NCBI GenBank assembly: GCA_001931905.2
Contig: MSJI02000213.1
Location: 1-36,656, forward strand
From: Cladosporium sp. IMV 00045
Lineage: Eukaryota > Ascomycota > Dothideomycetes > Cladosporiales > Cladosporiaceae
DNA: 36,656 nucleotides
Direction: 5' to 3'
Below, piece by piece: positions 10,978 to 19,484 of this stretch. The notes below the pieces were generated by a model, which worked only from the letters and a program-made list of their open reading frames with translations, was not told the origin of the DNA and made no database searches. The number at the start of each line of letters is the position of its first letter. Position 1 is the first letter of the stretch. Both the position numbers and the translations under genes were made by a program.

Positions 10978-13116
10978 CTACACCCTAATCCCGCCCCTCA
11001 CCCACTCCAACCCCTCAATATCCTCCAACGCCCTCCTCCCCATCCTAACCTTCCTCAACAACCCCTCCACACACTCCCTCCCGCCCTCCCACCCCATCCC
11101 CCTTTCGCCATCCCACTCCCCCTCCTCATCCCCAAACCGGCACCAAATCCAATCACAGCGCGCAATACGATGTGTATTCCTGCTCCTCTCCGGTTTCCCA
11201 GGCGGCGCGTCGAAAGGCAGCCGTCCTTCCATGAGAGCGTACAGGAGCACGCCCAGCGCCCACGCGTCGGTGTAGCGCCCGTCGTACGGCTGGCCAAGCA
11301 GGATCTCGGGTGCGGCGTAGTCTTCGCTGCCGCACCGGGTGGTGAGGAGGGGGGATTCCGGGGGGTCGGGGATGCGGCGCGAGAGGCCGAGGTCGGTTAG
11401 GGTGACGAGCGGGGCGGGGTGGGTTGTTGGGGAGGTTATGGTTTGGAGTTGCGCGGGGGGCAGGTTGACGAGCACGTTTTCCAGCTTGATATCGCGGTGT
11501 ACGATCCAGTGCGTGTGCAGGTAGCGGACGGCGGAGACGAGCTCGGCGAACATGCGCTGGACCATGCTGGGGGTGAGGATTTCGCGCTTGGAGGAAGCGA
11601 GTTCGAAAAGATCGCCGCCGGGGCAGTAGGTGAGGACTAGGAGGGTGCGGGTTTCTTGGTATTCGCATGCTTTGAGGTGGATTAGGGAGGGGTGGGTTAT
11701 GCTCTTCAGCATTTCCACTTCTCTTCGTAAGCTGGTGTCGATGCGCTCCTTGTCAGTTCCTCCTGCGGGTCCGTGTTCGACGATCTTAACAGCAACTACT
11801 CGCGCGGGATCCAGAGTTTCTTCCGCGTTGGGTGGCGCGGGGTTCGATTTGATTTTTTGGTCCGTCGCCAAAACAACCTTGGAGAACGTGCCTTGACCGA
11901 GCTGTCGGAGTTGTCGGAATTTGCGCTTGCGATTGTTGATGCCGCAGTGTATTTGCAGATAGAGGGCGGGAGTACCATCTGCATTCAACGCGACTGCCTC
12001 GGTGTCGTCCTCGGGCTCATCGCTCTCAGCAATACTTGTGTTGCTGGCTGGTGGACTGGGCATTTGTTTTGGCGCGCGGGAATCCTGAGTGAGACCACGC
12101 TGTGTCGCGAGGTATGCTTCACGCTGCATTCGGTATTCCGGCAATTCGAAACTTGGTGCATCGCCCGGTCCGAATGTGACATGTCGTTGACGCACATTTT
12201 GCAGCTGCTCAGGCTGGAAGTCTGAAATACTCCGATTCCGCGTATGGTGTCTGTGACTTTGATGCCGGTTCTCTTGGGTTGCGCCGGTGTTACGGGCCAT
12301 CGAAGTTTCCACCGCTGTGGAGACAAGACTTCCATATCCCTTCTTGCGTTTTGATGGTGTGGTGGGGGAACCCAACACAGGAGAGGATGCCTTTGTGGGT
12401 GTTTGCTCTTCTGTAGATCCACTGCGAGAGTGTCCTGGTGTGGTCTGTCGCGTGCGTTTCCAGGGAGCTATTGACTCACTGCCGACGAGTGGGCTGGGTA
12501 ATGGTGTGAGGTCGGACATGGTTGCGAGGTATGGCGATGGGAGAGCAGAGTTCGCGGAGCCTGGCGAGAGCGAGGATGATGCCATGCTAGCAGTCGAGAG
12601 ATTGGAGCGAAGCGAAGAGGCCCTGGTGGGGAGAGAGTGAATGGCGGGCGAAGTCAATGAGGTGTGTAGTCTCGCCGGAGCGGGCGCCTCGTGTATGGCT
12701 GGTGTATCTCTCGGTGACTTCTCCGGAGTCGCAATGTCGGTGTTTATGGTGAGGCCCACGCTGGCCGGGGTGAACTGAGGGGTCTGAGTGCGGTGGACGA
12801 GGGGAGGGTGGTGGACGCCCGTGTCTATAGTGGGGAGGAGGGCATGTTTGTGGTTGTGCGCATGTGCCGAGTGGTTCGTATTCGTCAAACGAGGCGAAGG
12901 CTCAGCTGGTTGGAGAGTGTCTTGGTGTTTGTCGTTGACTGGACGAGTGGGAGTGTCGTCCAGGTGGTTGTGCACCTTGCTGTCGTTGCGCGCGGGTGTT
13001 GGAGACTGGATGTCGTGATGTTGTTGTTGTTGATGTTGTTGAGACTGATCTTGAGAGTGAGGCTCGTCGCGCGCCTCGGCGGCGAGAGAGTGGTGGGAGG
13101 AGGTGTTGTCGCTCAT
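10978..13116 (-). CDS. serine/threonine protein kinase with long disordered N-terminus and DLG motif
   Basis: This 712-aa single-exon protein has about 400 residues of Ser/Pro/His/Gln-rich, probably disordered sequence (Gln-rich run near residues 20-35), then a kinase domain at about 400-690. Visible motifs are the glycine loop LGQGTFSKVV (about 403), VAVK with the ATP-anchoring Lys (about 442), the catalytic loop HRDIKLEN (about 540), then TDLGLSR where most kinases have DFG, and YAAPEILLG followed by DAWALGVLLYALMEGRLPF. The catalytic and metal-binding Asp are present, so activity is expected despite the Phe-to-Leu change. The target and pathway are unknown; I do not recognise the subfamily beyond a CAMK-like look. 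The frame is open upstream to 13272, but the first ATG is at 13116. Confidence 0.85.
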   Translation of the reverse strand: MSDNTSSHHSLAAEARDEPHSQDQSQQHQQQQHHDIQSPTPARNDSKVHNHLDDTPTRPVNDKHQDTLQPAEPSPRLTNTNHSAHAHNHKHALLPTIDTGVHHPPLVHRTQTPQFTPASVGLTINTDIATPEKSPRDTPAIHEAPAPARLHTSLTSPAIHSLPTRASSLRSNLSTASMASSSLSPGSANSALPSPYLATMSDLTPLPSPLVGSESIAPWKRTRQTTPGHSRSGSTEEQTPTKASSPVLGSPTTPSKRKKGYGSLVSTAVETSMARNTGATQENRHQSHRHHTRNRSISDFQPEQLQNVRQRHVTFGPGDAPSFELPEYRMQREAYLATQRGLTQDSRAPKQMPSPPASNTSIAESDEPEDDTEAVALNADGTPALYLQIHCGINNRKRKFRQLRQLGQGTFSKVVLATDQKIKSNPAPPNAEETLDPARVVAVKIVEHGPAGGTDKERIDTSLRREVEMLKSITHPSLIHLKACEYQETRTLLVLTYCPGGDLFELASSKREILTPSMVQRMFAELVSAVRYLHTHWIVHRDIKLENVLVNLPPAQLQTITSPTTHPAPLVTLTDLGLSRRIPDPPESPLLTTRCGSEDYAAPEILLGQPYDGRYTDAWALGVLLYALMEGRLPFDAPPGKPERSRNTHRIARCDWIWCRFGDEEGEWDGERGMGWEGGRECVEGLLRKVRMGRRALEDIEGLEWVRGGIRV

Positions 13117-14465
13117 GCTCCCTCGGAGATCTGGAGTGGGAGGAGGATAGTGAGGGCGGCGGGCCTTGAGGCGGCGGCTGACGTCTGGCGCGGCTAGTGG
13201 AGGTACTGGGAGTACTGCTAAGCTGCTACTGCAGGAGAAGGCTACTAGCAGGCTTTGGAGGCGCAGCAGCACAAGCAGAGGCAGACACAGCCAACAGCCT
13301 CACCGGCGAGATGAGTGGTGAGGTAAAGCTGCAGCGAGCGGCTAAACAGTAACAGCGACAGCGACAGCGACAGAGCAACAAGCGCGCGCAAAGCTTCCAC
13401 TCGAGGCCAGACACTGACAAACGTGGGGTTGAAGGCCGAACCAGCAAAGGCCCGAGGAGACGAACGATCGATGGTCTGAACACTAAATATCGCCCTGGTG
13501 CTCGCGCTATCAAACAATCGCTTTATCCTTCCTTCATCGCCATTATTGCCACCCTACCCGAGCACCTTCTTTGTTCTCGTCCATTCGGAGCGCTGCCAGA
13601 GTCCACCGTCTCTCCCAAAGAGGAAAGCCGGGAGGGTCGAGCGCGTGGTCGAAATGAATTCGATCAACTTGTCGAGACCAGGGTAATTAATCTCCGTGTC
13701 GAGCATCCTATCTAGGGCTGTCTGTGAGTCAGTCCATCCTGCCTGTCTGCTACCTATGCGATTGATGACGGACATCAACTATATCTCAACAGATGCTGCT
13801 TACGTGAATCTCACTCCTGTGAGAATAGCCAAGACCAGCAACAATCTATTACATGTATGCACTTCATACTCGGTACTGTGGATGTGCTGACTACATGACG
13901 CCCGCTTCTATTTTCATCCCAACAACGGCGCTAGTCCTGTCAATGAGGAGAACATAGATTGGCTTGGCCGGCATCCTTCCTCGTGGAGAGAGATTTGAAG
14001 TGCGCGTATGTCTCGGCCATGCGACACGAGTGGATACGACAGCAAGAATGCATGTCACGCACACGCGGCGTGTATGATCTGCTGCAATCAATAATCAATA
14101 GTGAGTGGATTCGTCAGACGGATGATCGAGCTGAAGCCAGCGCGAGGCCATTTCGCTCTTGTCATGACACTTCACTCTTTGTGAGAACAGACGCCGGGTT
14201 TTGACTTTCTCTCCCCGCAATCGCTGGCCGAGCCTCCCGTGGCTTGTCTGCGTAGCTCCCGCCGCACGCGAGAGTCAAGGAACATGTCGAGCATGTCTGA
14301 CCTGAACTTATGTCGCTTGTTCATGAAGTGAAGATACCTCTCGAAATTCACTTTCAGTCACTTCACCACTGAAAGAAAAACCCTCCTGCATCCTCCCCCA
14401 GCAAACCCACCCTCCAATCTCCATCCCAACCACAACCCCCTCCAAACCAACAAAAAAACAAGACC
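13117..14465. other. divergent intergenic region between kinase and CTK3
   Basis: About 1.35 kb holding the 5' leader and promoter of the kinase (-) and the promoter of CTK3 (+). A CAGCGA hexanucleotide microsatellite lies at about 13353-13373 in the kinase leader. I see no other gene: the remaining open frames are short and resemble nothing known. Confidence 0.5.
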
Positions 14466-15227
14466 ATGGCCGACCCCTTCGAAGTCCGCATGCGCTTCAC
14501 CTCCCTCCTCCACCACCTCAACGCCAGCACCAACTCCGCTCTCAAGACCGCCCACTACGCCCTCCGCCACGCCCCCCACGCCGAAGACCTCCACTCCTGC
14601 ATCCTCGAGCAGCTCGAGCGCAACAATCTCAACTCCCGCGCAAACATCATGTACTTCCTGCCCGCGCTGTGCGACTCCGCCAAGGCCCACGACGAGCTCG
14701 CCTACGTGCGCATGATGGAGCGGGATATTCTGCGGATTGTGGATCTCGTAGCTCCTGCGGAAGGTGGTGGGAAGGCGAATGTGAGAGTTGTGAAGAGCGT
14801 GCTTGCCGCGTTGGAGGGGAGGGGGTTCTTGCAGAGCCAGACTGTGGGCGAGCTGGAGGAGTTTCTTTCGGGACGAGACGCGACTGGCGCGACTGGCTCG
14901 CCTGCGCACGCTGAGGGTCAGGATGACGGCACGCCCTCAAGAGCGCGCAACACGCCCGCTTCTGTCAAGGAGCCTTACACCGCTCCCGCGCCGGCTATGA
15001 AGCTCGACAAGAGGCAGGTGGAGCAGCGGATCGAGGAGGATAGGGAGAGGCATAAGCGCGCGAGAGAGGGGATATGGGCGGTCAGGCAGGTCGAGAGTGA
15101 TTTGGCGGTGGATGAGGAGAGGGATAGGATGTGGGAGGACACGAGCGATATGGAGGATGATGATTATGAGTTGGCCAAGGAGGAGGCGGATCAGAGGAGG
15201 GAGTGTTTGAGGTTTGAGACGGTGTGA
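14466..15227 (+). CDS. CTK3: CTD kinase subunit gamma (Ctk3)
   Basis: This 253-aa protein resembles Ctk3, the third subunit of the CTDK-I complex (with kinase Ctk1 and cyclin Ctk2), which phosphorylates Ser2 of the RNA polymerase II C-terminal domain. The N-terminal helical domain (about residues 1-130) opens with the family-typical DPFEVRMRF...LLHHLNAS and continues through NIMYFLPALCD and YVRMMERDILRIVDLV. A Ser/Pro/Thr linker follows (about 140-175), then a charged helical C-terminal part (about 178-253) with the family's KRQVEQRIEEDRERHKR-type segment. The start is the first ATG of the frame, in a good context (ACC ATG G). No intron is needed. The gene converges with CWC15. Confidence 0.88.
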   Translation: MADPFEVRMRFTSLLHHLNASTNSALKTAHYALRHAPHAEDLHSCILEQLERNNLNSRANIMYFLPALCDSAKAHDELAYVRMMERDILRIVDLVAPAEGGGKANVRVVKSVLAALEGRGFLQSQTVGELEEFLSGRDATGATGSPAHAEGQDDGTPSRARNTPASVKEPYTAPAPAMKLDKRQVEQRIEEDRERHKRAREGIWAVRQVESDLAVDEERDRMWEDTSDMEDDDYELAKEEADQRRECLRFETV

Positions 15228-15909
15228 GATTGGGGTGAGGTGAGGTGGGGTGAGGAGGTTTTTGTGGTGGATGCTGGGGGTTTTGGTTTTTTTTTTCGAC
15301 TTTTAGCGTAGGCGTTTTGGGAGGATACCCTTGTGTATGTTCGGTTGTATTGAGGCATCCTGGCTTTTTGTCTGGCGTTTTTGAGCTTCCCATGTCACAA
15401 AAAGTGCGATTTCACAAGGAAGATTAGACGCACTTGAGGGTATGGTGAAACATGCAAAGAAGACTTTGGTGAGATATTTCATGGAGGAAAGGTATGCAGT
15501 GCATTTCAAGTCTCCTCCTGTGGACCAGCAAAATGTTCAGGAAAGGTTGGAATCACCTGCTGGTCCTTTTTTCGTATAATACATTAAATCTTGACTTGCC
15601 CGAATGGCCAACTTTTGTCTCCACGCGCATCCAATCCTGCAAATTTCCTCCTGTTCTGCTTCGTAGGCGAGATGTAAGAAGAAAGCGGACTTGTTGTTGT
15701 TGTTGTTGTTGGACAAATTAGCTTTCTGGATCCCGCAGGCAAGAACAGACTTCCTCGCCTGGTCGATGCAATATTGGCATTCACTTAGCCAACACAGGCC
15801 TTCGAGCATTGCCATGAATCACTGAAATCCGAATCGTACTCGTGATATTGGACATGCCTCCCTGCCACTCCGGCGCATCAAATCTCTCTCCAATCCCCCC
15901 AACCCTACT
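15228..15909. other. convergent intergenic region between CTK3 and CWC15
   Basis: About 680 bp tail-to-tail. It contains a seven-copy TTG microsatellite (15691-15711) and AT-rich stretches suited to 3' end formation. No gene is recognised. Confidence 0.5.
15691..15711 (+). repeat. (TTG)7 microsatellite
   Basis: Seven perfect TTG units in the 3' intergenic space between CTK3 and CWC15. Confidence 0.9.
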
Positions 15910-16671
15910 TCAACGAACATACCGATCCATAAATCGCTTGTGAAAATCGCTCCTCAACAAATCATTCACAAACTGCTTCTCCTTCCCCCTATCCTCCGTC
16001 CCCCTCGCCTGATTCTTAAACACAACGTCATCATCCCACCTCCTCTTCACGCCATACTCCTGATTAGGACTCAGCAAAGGATTCCCCAACGCAATGTCTT
16101 TCTCCCGCTGATCTTCGTCTTTCTTCGCTTTCTCCGCCGCTTCTTTCGCCGCGGCCTCTGCGCGCTCGGCTTTGATTTTCGCCAGCTCGCGCATCAATTC
16201 CGCTTCTTCGTCGTCGTCGTCGTCGTCGTCGTCGTCTGAGTCTTCTTCCGATGATGCTGAAGATTCCGAATCCGCGTCAATGTCCTTCGTCTCTTCCAAC
16301 ACCCGTCGCTTCTTCGCTTCATAATCCTCTTCCTCCACATCGCCTTCCTCATTCGATCCCTCCCCAATCTTCCTCTTCACCACTCCAGCCTCCTCACCCT
16401 CATCCTCACCACCCTCAATCGCAAGCCTCGCACCCTCCTGATCATCCTCATCAGCAACCTCCCTCCCCTCTTTCTTCGCGAAATGCCTCCTCTCATTGCG
16501 CAAGAGCTCCGCTCGCAGGTCGCGTTTGGCCTGCTCGCTCGGCGCGCCTTGCGTCGCTTGGCGGTACTTGAGAATTTTGTGAGCCGGCAGAAGGCGTTGG
16601 TGGTAGGCTTCGCCGCGTGCGGCTTCTTTGCCGCGCGCTGGGTCGAAGGTTGGGCGGTGCGCTGTTGTCAT
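15910..16671 (-). CDS. CWC15: pre-mRNA splicing factor Cwc15/Cwf15
   Basis: This 253-aa protein of the Cwf15/Cwc15 family is a component of the Prp19/NineTeen-associated spliceosome and is nuclear. Both conserved ends are visible. The N-terminus has MTTAHRPTFDPARGK (residues 1-15), and the C-terminus has the family's RRWDDDVVFKNQARG...FVNDLLRSDFHKRFMDRYV block (about 205-253). Between them lie an acidic, low-complexity stretch with a run of about ten Asp (encoded by the GTC microsatellite at 16208-16236) and a charged coiled-coil-like segment rich in Ala, Lys and Glu. The frame is open further upstream, but the first ATG that gives the conserved N-terminus is at 16671. It is divergent from RRP45 with 344 bp between start codons. 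Confidence 0.92.
   Translation of the reverse strand: MTTAHRPTFDPARGKEAARGEAYHQRLLPAHKILKYRQATQGAPSEQAKRDLRAELLRNERRHFAKKEGREVADEDDQEGARLAIEGGEDEGEEAGVVKRKIGEGSNEEGDVEEEDYEAKKRRVLEETKDIDADSESSASSEEDSDDDDDDDDDEEAELMRELAKIKAERAEAAAKEAAEKAKKDEDQREKDIALGNPLLSPNQEYGVKRRWDDDVVFKNQARGTEDRGKEKQFVNDLLRSDFHKRFMDRYVR
16208..16236. repeat. GTC/GAC trinucleotide run encoding poly-Asp in Cwc15
   Basis: Plus-strand TCG units read as GAC on the coding (minus) strand, giving about ten consecutive Asp in the acidic linker of Cwc15. It is probably length-polymorphic. Confidence 0.85.
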
Positions 16672-17015
16672 GGCTCGTAGGTCTTGTTTGTGGGGGTTGG
16701 GGTGGGTGGGTGTGGTTCGAAGGTCGCAGAGGATAGGGAGAAGCGTGGGATCTAAGCGCGCGTTGTAGTATAGAGCTGGTAGCTGAGTGATGTTCCGGTG
16801 TGAGAAGTGGTGAAGTGGTGTAGGTAGTGAAGTCAAGGTAGAGTGCCTGGGTCGGCTTGTCCCGCAAGCGCAGATCGAAAAGAATGCGCCTGGCAAGCTT
16901 GCCCTGGCGTTTGGAGAAGAAGAAAGCCGTAGCGGGATATCGATGCAAACATTTATTTCGACTCTGATATCACCAACATAAAAAATTAACAAACATCGCA
17001 AAGCAGTCATCCAGC
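16672..17015. promoter_or_regulatory. shared divergent promoter of CWC15 and RRP45
   Basis: These 344 bp separate the two start codons, so both promoters must lie here or overlap the neighbouring leaders. An AT-rich tract with TAAAAAATTAAC is just upstream of RRP45. I recognise no specific factor site. Confidence 0.5.
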
Positions 17016-17971
17016 ATGCCTCGCGAATCAGAGCCCTCCAACAACGCAAAGTCATTCCTCCTGCAAGCTCTCCGTGAAAACGTCCGCTTGGACGGCAGGG
17101 CTTTTGACGAGTTTCGTCAACTCGACCTGACTTTTGGCGAGGAATATGGCGTGGCGACGGTTCAATTGGGCAAGACCAGGGTGATGGTGCGGGTATCCTC
17201 AGAGGTCGTCAAGGCGTCCGCGGATCGAAAATTCGATGGCGTTTTCACGATTTCCACTGAGCTCTCGCCTATTGCTTCGCCTGCTTTTGAGGTTGGTCGG
17301 TACGTCTACTTGTCTTCTGCCTATTCATACTTCAGATCCCAGTTCTACGAATAAAATCACTAACAATCTACAACAGACAAGACCAAGCCGAAGTCCTCCT
17401 CTCGCGCATCCTGGAAAAGACCATCCGCAGATCAGGCGCGCTCGACACCGAATCCCTCTGCATCGTCGCCGGCCAGAAATGCTTCCACGTGCGCGCCGAC
17501 GTCCACGTCCTCGACCACGACGGCGGCCTCGTCGACGCCAGCTGCTTGGCCCTCGTCGCTGCTCTCATGCACTACCGCCGCCCGGACTTCGAGGTGCGTG
17601 GCGAGGACGTCGAGATTTTCGATCCGAGAGATCGAGAGCCCATCAAACTCTCCATGCAGCATCAGCCTTTTTGTGTTACTTTTGGTTACTATGAGGATGG
17701 CTCGGTCATGCTTCTTGACTCCACGCTGTTGGAGGAGCAGTGCAGGGAGGGCGAGGTTATTATTAGCATGAACCGCTTCGGTGAGGTCTGTCAGATTGCC
17801 AAGTATAGTGGCGAGCCTGTCGATGGGATGAGTGTTCTGAGCTGCATGGACGCGGCGCTGGCGAAGGTCAAGGTGCTTGACAAGTTCGTGCATGCGAAAC
17901 TCAAAGAGGATGAGAAGCGAAGGGATGCTGGAGGTTTGATGGCTGAGCTGAGTGCTGAGAACGAGCGATAA
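17016..17971 (+). CDS. RRP45: exosome complex subunit Rrp45 (RNase PH-like)
   Basis: A 292-aa RNase PH-fold subunit of the exosome ring, which degrades and trims RNA in nucleus and cytoplasm; eukaryotic Rrp45 is catalytically inactive and structural. Family marks are the N-terminal FLLQALRENVRLDGRAFDEFR, then FGEEYGVATVQLGKTRVMV, the core LDTESLCIVAGQKCFHVRADVHVLDHDGG, and the PFCVTFGYYEDG and EEQCREGEVIISMN segments. It has two exons: 17016-17299 and 17377-17971. The 77-nt intron (GTACGT...CAACAG, branch-like ACTAAC near 17359) splits an Arg codon, and splicing gives VGR-QDQAEVLL. The unspliced frame stops shortly after the donor. The start is the first ATG and gives the family N-terminus. 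Confidence 0.92.
17300..17376 (+). other. intron 1 of RRP45
   Basis: GTACGT donor, CAACAG acceptor and an ACTAAC branch-like motif about 15 nt before the acceptor. Its removal joins the two halves of the RNase PH domain in frame. Confidence 0.88.
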
Positions 17972-19031
17972 GTGCTGGAGCCACTTCTGGTCAAAATACG
18001 GCCCCTACGGCTTGGAGGAAAGCCGTTCGAGCAAGGATGAAAGATGAAAAATCCAACATGTGTGGCAGTATCTACTGCTGTTTGCACGATTCGCCACTGG
18101 TCGAGCCATGGAAGCCCCGAAGAGTATGGACGAAGGCTTCAGGAGCCAGGAGAATGCCGCCGCATTATTCTAGGCGCCACCGGCGAGTGATAGACAAGGG
18201 ACGTCATGGTGGCCAGCGATGGCAGATGTATGGCACAGAAAGCAGCAATGCAGCCTGATGGAGGGAAATGCATACCTCGGCCTTATTATAAAGTAATTGA
18301 AGCTGCAAAGAGGGCATAGTGTTGAGATTGTCATGAACATCTGTCAAATCCAAATTTGGCTCAGAATACTTTCCAACGCTATTCCTTTTCTTTGAATCTT
18401 CGCTGTGAATATTCCATAAAATGTGTTTTGAACTGCGGTCATGATTTTTGGTGTCGTTTCACCGCGCACATGGAGTTTAAACCACACCGTGGACATGGCA
18501 TAGGACGTTCAAAATCTGATGATGTCCATCGAGCCATCGAAGCCTCGGAGCCTACCATGTTCATTGACGTAGATAATGGCAGAATCCACAGCAGCCTTGA
18601 CGAGTGCGAACAACAAAGAAACCTCCTTTAGTTGCTGCCTAATTGGGGCAATGCGATCGCGACAGGGCACCACACCGATATGCTTTCCGTGGCGCCCTCG
18701 TTTGCCCCTCATCTGCATGCGACTCACCGCAGTGTGAAGAGTGCTAATCGAAAAGGCGCATGGCCATCTATCCAATCTGCTGATGAGGTTGTGACACGTA
18801 CATATGTATATGAACAACCATCCTGGTCTCTTCTAGCACTTCAGCTACATTCGCATGTAGGCTGAATTTTGTAACGTGTTGTGGTTGGCGGATGGTGTTT
18901 TGTTCAACGTCATCCCATGACGTATGGTGGGATGGCGCATTATAACAATCGCTGCTGTTGCACTTCGATTATACGATCGACATCTTTACGATTCAATTTC
19001 CACTGTACATCGAAAATACAAATCATCAATC
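17972..19031. other. intergenic region without recognisable gene
   Basis: About 1.06 kb between RRP45 and the small glycine-rich gene. There are two overlapping open frames of about 90-100 codons on opposite strands around 18,356-18,817, but neither has recognisable domains and each is the shadow of the other, so I do not call them. I see no repeats or RNA gene. Confidence 0.45.
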
Positions 19032-19356
19032 ATGAATAACAACAACGACTCCGGCGTCAGCGGTGCCGTCAAGACTGGCACTTCCACCGTGCGTGGCCCA
19101 CACCTAGCTTCACAACTTCACTTCACTTCGCATATTAACACCTTTACAGCTCGGCAACGCCGTAGGCGGAATCACAAAGACTGCCGGCGGCCTTGTTGGC
19201 ACCGCCGGCCGTGGTGTCGGGGAAACTATCAACAGCACCACCGGCACCAAGGCTGTGGGAGACGGCCTTCAGGGAATCACCGGTGGTATTGAGGACGCTG
19301 GCAACTCGGCTGGCAAGGGCGCCGAGAACGCCGGGCAGGGAAAGAAGTCTTGGTAG
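19032..19356 (+). CDS. small glycine-rich hydrophilic protein, uncharacterised
   Basis: Two exons, 19032-19088 and 19150-19356, encode 87 aa. The 61-nt intron (GTGCGT...TTACAG) is supported because exon 2 continues in frame into a composition matching exon 1 and ends at a clean stop. The product starts with an Asn run and then has loosely repeated Gly-rich units (GGITKTAGG, GTAGRGVG, TGTKAVGDGLQGITGG, GNSAGKGAENAG). There is no signal peptide, Cys or long hydrophobic stretch. The composition recalls small hydrophilic stress/LEA-like proteins of filamentous fungi, but this is resemblance only and the function is unknown. An in-frame read-through of the intron would change the reading and lose the Gly repeat. 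It converges with the uncharacterised gene 129 bp downstream. Confidence 0.6.
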
Positions 19357-19484
19357 ATTATTATCTCTTGCAAGACTGTCTTATGAGATTTTGGAAATGG
19401 GAAATTTGATGATGAATGATACTTGCTGCTTTATGTAATGAAATGAAGAGTCCTTGAGAACTCATTTGATCCACCCAAGACTCG

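Noticed and set aside
10673..11275. 200-codon Ser/Pro-rich plus-strand frame
   Set aside because: It overlaps the kinase 3' end and consists of low-complexity reading of a C-rich strand; no domain is present.
18356..18817. Opposed open frames of about 91 and 102 codons between RRP45 and the glycine-rich gene
   Set aside because: Neither has a recognisable domain, signal peptide or splice support, and they overlap on opposite strands.
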